Of a stretch of DNA of 64,000 nt, positions 60,361-64,000 are shown in pieces. The notes below the pieces were generated by a model. That model was not told the origin of the DNA. It was given only the letters and a program-made list of their open reading frames with translations, and did no database searches. The translations under genes and the position numbers were made by a program. Origin of the DNA: Flavobacterium sp. Root901. GTDB taxonomy: Bacteria > Bacteroidota > Bacteroidia > Flavobacteriales > Flavobacteriaceae. Location of the stretch: NCBI RefSeq assembly GCF_001429765.1, contig NZ_LMJB01000005.1:1081071-1145070 (forward strand), read 5' to 3'. The first letter of the stretch is position 1, and the number at the start of each line of letters is the position of its first letter.

Positions 60361-60903
60361 ATGAGCAAATCAAAAGAATTTTTAATTCCTTTTATAGGGT
60401 TAAAGCTGGGAAAACACCATTTTGAGTATCAAATAAATAACACGTTCTTTAAGGACTTTGACTATGATGAGTTTCAAAGTTCAGATATTAAAGTGAGTTT
60501 GGTTTTCGAAAAGAAAAACAACATGTTAGAGTTAGAATTCAAGCACAAAGGAACCGTAAACGTACCTTGTGATTTAACCGGCGAAGATTTTGATTTACCA
60601 ATTAAAGGGAAAATGAAATTGATTGTTCGCTTTGGAGATGAATTCAATAATGATAATGAAGAATTGTTGATTTTGCCACATGGAGAACATGAATTAGATG
60701 TGTCACAATACATTTATGAAATGATTGCACTTTCAGTGCCCCAAAAAAGAATTCATCCCGGTGTTAAAGACGGAACATTACAAACCGAAGCTTTGACAAA
60801 ACTGAATGAATTAAGCGTAAAAGAACAAAAGGAAGAGAGTAAACAAGAAGAAGATATTGACCCGCGTTGGGAAAAATTAAAGAAACTATTAACGGATAAA
60901 TAA
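60361..60903 (+). CDS. yceD: YceD-family (DUF177) protein
   Basis: The 180-aa protein belongs to the DUF177 family, linked to rpmF and, in other organisms, to 23S rRNA accumulation. The conserved C-x-L-T segment appears as VPCDLTGEDFDLPIKG near residue 75, with the acidic C-terminal part IDPRWEKLKKLL. It is followed after 9 bases by rpmF, the classic arrangement. The molecular function is not established. Confidence 0.9.
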   Translation: MSKSKEFLIPFIGLKLGKHHFEYQINNTFFKDFDYDEFQSSDIKVSLVFEKKNNMLELEFKHKGTVNVPCDLTGEDFDLPIKGKMKLIVRFGDEFNNDNEELLILPHGEHELDVSQYIYEMIALSVPQKRIHPGVKDGTLQTEALTKLNELSVKEQKEESKQEEDIDPRWEKLKKLLTDK

Positions 60904-60912
60904 TATAGTAAA

Positions 60913-61107
60913 ATGGCACATCCTAAGAGAAAAACCTCGAAAACAAGAAGAGATAAGAGAAGAACACATTATAAAGCTACTGTAGCTCAAATCGCTACAT
61001 GTCCTATTACTGGTGAAGCACATTTATACCACAGAGCTTACTGGCATGAAGGTAAAATGTACTACAGAGGGCAAGTTGTTATCGATAAATCTGAAGCGGT
61101 TGCTTAA
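60913..61107 (+). CDS. rpmF: 50S ribosomal protein L32
   Basis: The 64-aa basic ribosomal protein starts [19 protein letters not shown], the L32 signature. The paired cysteines of the zinc-ribbon form are not present (only one Cys, in [10 protein letters not shown]), as is usual in this lineage. It ends with a strong terminator; fabH follows with a separate spacer of 172 bases. Confidence 0.96.
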
Positions 61108-61130
61108 TACGTTTTTGTAAATTATACTAG

Positions 61131-61157
61131 AACTCTCACATAGTGAGAGTTTTTTTT
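61131..61157 (+). terminator. Terminator after rpmF
   Basis: AACTCTCAC (61131-61139) pairs with GTGAGAGTT (61143-61151) around a 3-base loop, followed by T residues. Confidence 0.9.
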
Positions 61158-61279
61158 GTTGGTTATAATTTTTGTTTTTTAAGAAAATACAGGCAAATTC
61201 GTTTCAATTTTTTTTGTAATTTTCGAGTCTTTTAAAAATTTTTCAAATAATAATATTTGAAAGGAAATAATAGAATATA

Positions 61280-62278
61280 ATGAATACAATCACAGCCGCA
61301 ATTACCGCTGTTGGAGGATACGTTCCGGACTTTGTTCTTTCTAACAAAGTATTGGAAACAATGGTAGATACCAATGATGAATGGATTACCACTCGTACAG
61401 GAATTAAAGAGAGAAGAATTCTTAAAGATGCTGATAAAGGAACATCTTACCTTGCCATAAAAGCAGCACAGGATTTAATTGCAAAAGCAAATATTGATCC
61501 TCTTGAAATTGACATGGTTATCATGGCAACGGCAACACCGGATATGATGGTGGCTTCTACAGGAGTTTTTGTTGCAACAGAAATTGGAGCAGTAAATGCA
61601 TTTGCATACGATTTGCAGGCGGCATGTTCAAGTTTTTTATACGGAATGTCTACAGCTGCGGCTTATGTACAATCTGGAAGATATAAAAAAGTATTATTAA
61701 TTGGTGCAGATAAAATGTCATCGATTGTAGATTATACAGACAGAGCAACTTGTATTATTTTTGGTGACGGAGCCGGTGCAGTTCTTTTTGAACCAAATCA
61801 TGAAGGTCTTGGTTTGCAGGATGAATATTTAAGAAGTGATGGCGTAGGACGCGATTTTCTTAAAATTCCTGCAGGAGGTTCTTTGATTCCGCCTAGTGAA
61901 GAAACTATTAGAAACAGACAGCATAATATTATGCAGGATGGGAAAACTGTTTTCAAATATGCTGTGACCAATATGGCTGATGCAAGTGAATTGATCTTAC
62001 AAAGAAATAACCTGACAAATCAGGATGTTGACTGGTTAGTACCACATCAGGCTAATAAACGTATTATTGATGCTACTGCAGGAAGATTAGAATTGGAAGA
62101 TTCTAAAGTGTTAGTAAACATTGAAAGATATGGTAATACTACTTCGGGTACTTTGCCATTAGTCTTAGCTGACTTTGAAGATAAGCTTAAAAAAGGAGAT
62201 AATGTTATTTTTGCCGCTTTTGGTGGTGGATTCACTTGGGGATCTATCTATTTAAAATGGGCTTACGATAAGAAATAA
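61280..62278 (+). CDS. fabH: Beta-ketoacyl-ACP synthase III
   Basis: FabH starts fatty-acid synthesis by condensing an acyl-CoA with malonyl-ACP. The 332-aa protein has the catalytic Cys C116 in DLQAACSSFLYG, His in VPHQANKRIID near residue 255, and Asn in RYGNTTSGTLP near 285. In this group branched-chain primers are likely, given typical Bacteroidota fatty acids (family knowledge). It is followed by accB after 23 bases. Confidence 0.95.
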   Translation: MNTITAAITAVGGYVPDFVLSNKVLETMVDTNDEWITTRTGIKERRILKDADKGTSYLAIKAAQDLIAKANIDPLEIDMVIMATATPDMMVASTGVFVATEIGAVNAFAYDLQAACSSFLYGMSTAAAYVQSGRYKKVLLIGADKMSSIVDYTDRATCIIFGDGAGAVLFEPNHEGLGLQDEYLRSDGVGRDFLKIPAGGSLIPPSEETIRNRQHNIMQDGKTVFKYAVTNMADASELILQRNNLTNQDVDWLVPHQANKRIIDATAGRLELEDSKVLVNIERYGNTTSGTLPLVLADFEDKLKKGDNVIFAAFGGGFTWGSIYLKWAYDKK

Positions 62279-62301
62279 ATTAAAACTAAAAACGAATCAT
62301 T

Positions 62302-62787
62302 ATGGATTTAAAAGAAATTCAAAACCTAATTAAATTTGTTGCAAATTCGGGTGTTGCAGAGGTGAAGCTGGAAATGGACGATGTAAAAATCACTATCAGA
62401 ACTACCCTTGAAACAAATGTAACAGAAGCTACTTACGTACAGCAATTACCTGCTCAGCAAGCTTTACCTCAGGCAGCAGTTCCACAAGTTACAGCTCCTG
62501 TAGTTGTAAGTGTAACTCCAGAAGCACCAGCTGCTAACGATTCTAAATATGTTACTATAAAATCTCCTATCATTGGTACTTTTTATAGAAAGCCATCTCC
62601 GGACAAACCAGTTTTCACAGAAGTTGGAAGCACTGTATCTAAAGGAGATGTTCTTTGTGTAATTGAAGCAATGAAATTATTCAACGAAATCGAATCAGAA
62701 GTTTCAGGTAAAATTGTAAAAATTCTTGTAGACGATATGTCTCCTGTAGAATTTGACCAGCCTTTATTCTTAGTTGATCCATCATAA
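62302..62787 (+). CDS. accB: Biotin carboxyl carrier protein of acetyl-CoA carboxylase
   Basis: The 161-aa protein carries biotin on K125 in the [12 protein letters not shown] motif. The N-terminal part ([13 protein letters not shown]) interacts with AccC, and an Ala/Pro/Val-rich linker (about residues 50-80) connects to the biotinyl domain. It works with AccC to carboxylate biotin for malonyl-CoA synthesis. The gene is between fabH and accC in a lipid-synthesis cluster. Confidence 0.96.
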   Translation: MDLKEIQNLIKFVANSGVAEVKLEMDDVKITIRTTLETNVTEATYVQQLPAQQALPQAAVPQVTAPVVVSVTPEAPAANDSKYVTIKSPIIGTFYRKPSPDKPVFTEVGSTVSKGDVLCVIEAMKLFNEIESEVSGKIVKILVDDMSPVEFDQPLFLVDPS

Positions 62788-62793
62788 ATAAAT

Positions 62794-62893
62794 TTAGATT
62801 TTAGATTTTAGATTTTAGAATGGTTCGCATCGAATATTGTTAACCATCTAGAATTATCTAATTATCGAATTGTCTAATTATCTAATTAAAATA
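62794..62893. repeat. Tandem AT-rich repeats between accB and accC
   Basis: Three copies of AGATTTT (62796-62818) are followed, after a short unique segment, by copies of CTAATTATC/CGAATTGTC words (about 62852-62890). No terminator T-run or promoter consensus is clear, so accC is probably still read from the upstream transcript. Confidence 0.55.
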
Positions 62894-62895
62894 AG

Positions 62896-64000
62896 ATGTT
62901 TAAAAAAATATTAATTGCGAATAGAGGAGAAATTGCACTTCGTGTAATTCGTACATGCAAGGAGATGGGAATTAAAACTGTAGCAGTTTATTCTACAGCC
63001 GATGCAGAAAGTCTGCATGTTAAATTTGCAGACGAAGCGGTTTGTATTGGTCCTCCTCCAAGTAACTTATCGTATTTAAAAATGTCAAATATTATTGCTG
63101 CTGCTGAAATTACAAATGCAGACGCAATACACCCAGGATACGGTTTCCTTTCTGAGAATGCTAAATTCTCGAAAATATGCCAGGAGCACGGAATCAAATT
63201 TATTGGTGCAGCTCCTGAAATGATCGACCGTATGGGAGATAAAGCTTCTGCAAAAGCTACAATGAAAGCGGCAGGAGTACCTTGTGTACCAGGTTCAGAC
63301 GGATTATTAGAATCTTTCGAACACGCAAAAAAAACAGCTGCAGAAATTGGTTATCCGGTTATGATGAAGGCTACAGCTGGTGGCGGCGGAAAAGGAATGC
63401 GTGCTATCTGGAAAGAAGAAGAGCTGTTAAAAGCTTGGGAAAGCGCACGTCAGGAAGCTGCCGCAGCATTTGGAAATGACGGAATGTACATGGAAAAACT
63501 TATTGAAGAACCACGTCATATCGAAATTCAGGTTGTTGGAGATTCTTATGGAAAAGCATGTCACCTTTCTGAAAGAGACTGTTCAGTACAACGTCGTCAC
63601 CAAAAACTTACAGAAGAAACACCTTCTCCGTTCATGACAGATGAATTACGTACAAGAATGGGTGAAGCAGCTGTAAAAGCAGCTGAATTTATTAAATATG
63701 AAGGAGCCGGAACTGTTGAATTCTTAGTAGACAAGCACAGAAACTTCTATTTCATGGAAATGAATACCCGTATTCAGGTAGAGCACCCAATTACTGAACA
63801 GGTAATTGATTACGATTTAATTCGTGAGCAAATTATGGTTGCTGCCGGTATTCCAATTTCGGGAAAAAATTACCTGCCTGAATTACACGCTATAGAATGT
63901 CGTATTAATGCAGAAGATCCGTATAATGATTTTCGTCCTTCACCTGGAAAAATTACTACGCTTCATATGCCGGGAGGTCACGGAGTTCGTTTAGATACTC
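62896..64000 (+). CDS. accC: Biotin carboxylase subunit of acetyl-CoA carboxylase (cut by window end)
   Basis: The frame from ATG 62896 ([19 protein letters not shown]) stays open to the window end, giving the first 368 residues of about 450. ATP-grasp motifs are present: [11 protein letters not shown] near residue 160, [15 protein letters not shown] near 230, and [17 protein letters not shown] near 285. It carboxylates the biotin on AccB with ATP and bicarbonate. The C-terminal part lies outside the window. Confidence 0.96.
   Translation, partial: MFKKILIANRGEIALRVIRTCKEMGIKTVAVYSTADAESLHVKFADEAVCIGPPPSNLSYLKMSNIIAAAEITNADAIHPGYGFLSENAKFSKICQEHGIKFIGAAPEMIDRMGDKASAKATMKAAGVPCVPGSDGLLESFEHAKKTAAEIGYPVMMKATAGGGGKGMRAIWKEEELLKAWESARQEAAAAFGNDGMYMEKLIEEPRHIEIQVVGDSYGKACHLSERDCSVQRRHQKLTEETPSPFMTDELRTRMGEAAVKAAEFIKYEGAGTVEFLVDKHRNFYFMEMNTRIQVEHPITEQVIDYDLIREQIMVAAGIPISGKNYLPELHAIECRINAEDPYNDFRPSPGKITTLHMPGGHGVRLDT

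Overview
The window is a low-GC chromosomal segment from a member of the Bacteroidota, almost certainly a Flavobacterium close to F. johnsoniae. The evidence is the T9SS component PorZ with a type IX sorting tail, a SusC/SusD pair, a fused membrane subunit of succinate dehydrogenase, an OmpA protein with thrombospondin type 3 repeats, a mevalonate-pathway HMG-CoA synthase, an almost complete lack of Shine-Dalgarno sequences, and many copies of the Bacteroidota promoter element TAnnTTTG just upstream of genes.

Region 1 (1-25.6 kb) is mostly housekeeping. It holds two poorly known genes, a trans-sulfuration enzyme, an outer-membrane protein, glutamate dehydrogenase, porZ-recO, ileS-dksA-like-lspA, the split AddA-type and AddB-type recombination nucleases with kbl and ompA between them, and two paralogous pairs of roadblock/LC7-like genes. 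Each roadblock pair is divergent from a tiny basic protein gene, one of which (47 codons) is newly called here.

Region 2 (25.6-35.2 kb) carries an alpha/beta hydrolase, aminopeptidase P, a repeat-rich patch bordering a small two-gene unit (a UBA-like protein and a GNAT acetyltransferase), HMG-CoA synthase, the sdhCAB operon and a 32-codon gene fragment between two near-identical terminators.

Region 3 (35.2-49.5 kb) is the most interesting part. A DeoR-family regulator lies between a secreted GH20 hexosaminidase and a long minus-strand operon: SusC, SusD, GntP permease, RidA, 2-keto-3-deoxygluconate kinase, KDPG-aldolase-like enzyme, a fold-type III D-amino-acid PLP enzyme and an M19 dipeptidase-like amidohydrolase. 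Read by chemistry, this is a plausible complete route for an N-acetylated 2-amino-2-deoxy-aldonic acid such as N-acetyl-D-glucosaminate, the product of C1-oxidised chitin: release, outer- and inner-membrane uptake, deacetylation, deamination, phosphorylation and cleavage to pyruvate and glyceraldehyde 3-phosphate. The same palindrome, TTGCA-N7-TGCAA, sits just upstream of the -7 element of both the hexosaminidase and the SusC promoter, which ties the two transcription units together.

Region 4 (49.5-64 kb) contains a nitrilase-family amidase, an Ig-like lipoprotein, a translationally overlapping pair of exported proteins of unknown function, methylmalonyl-CoA epimerase, a CAT-anticodon tRNA that looks like tRNA-Ile2, a convergent Vsr-like nuclease and C5 cytosine methyltransferase, a proline-rich membrane miniprotein, ribE, pdxA, and the yceD-rpmF-fabH-accB-accC lipid-synthesis cluster, cut by the window end inside accC. 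Several families of palindromic intergenic repeats lie between genes, including inside the sdh and sugar-acid operons.
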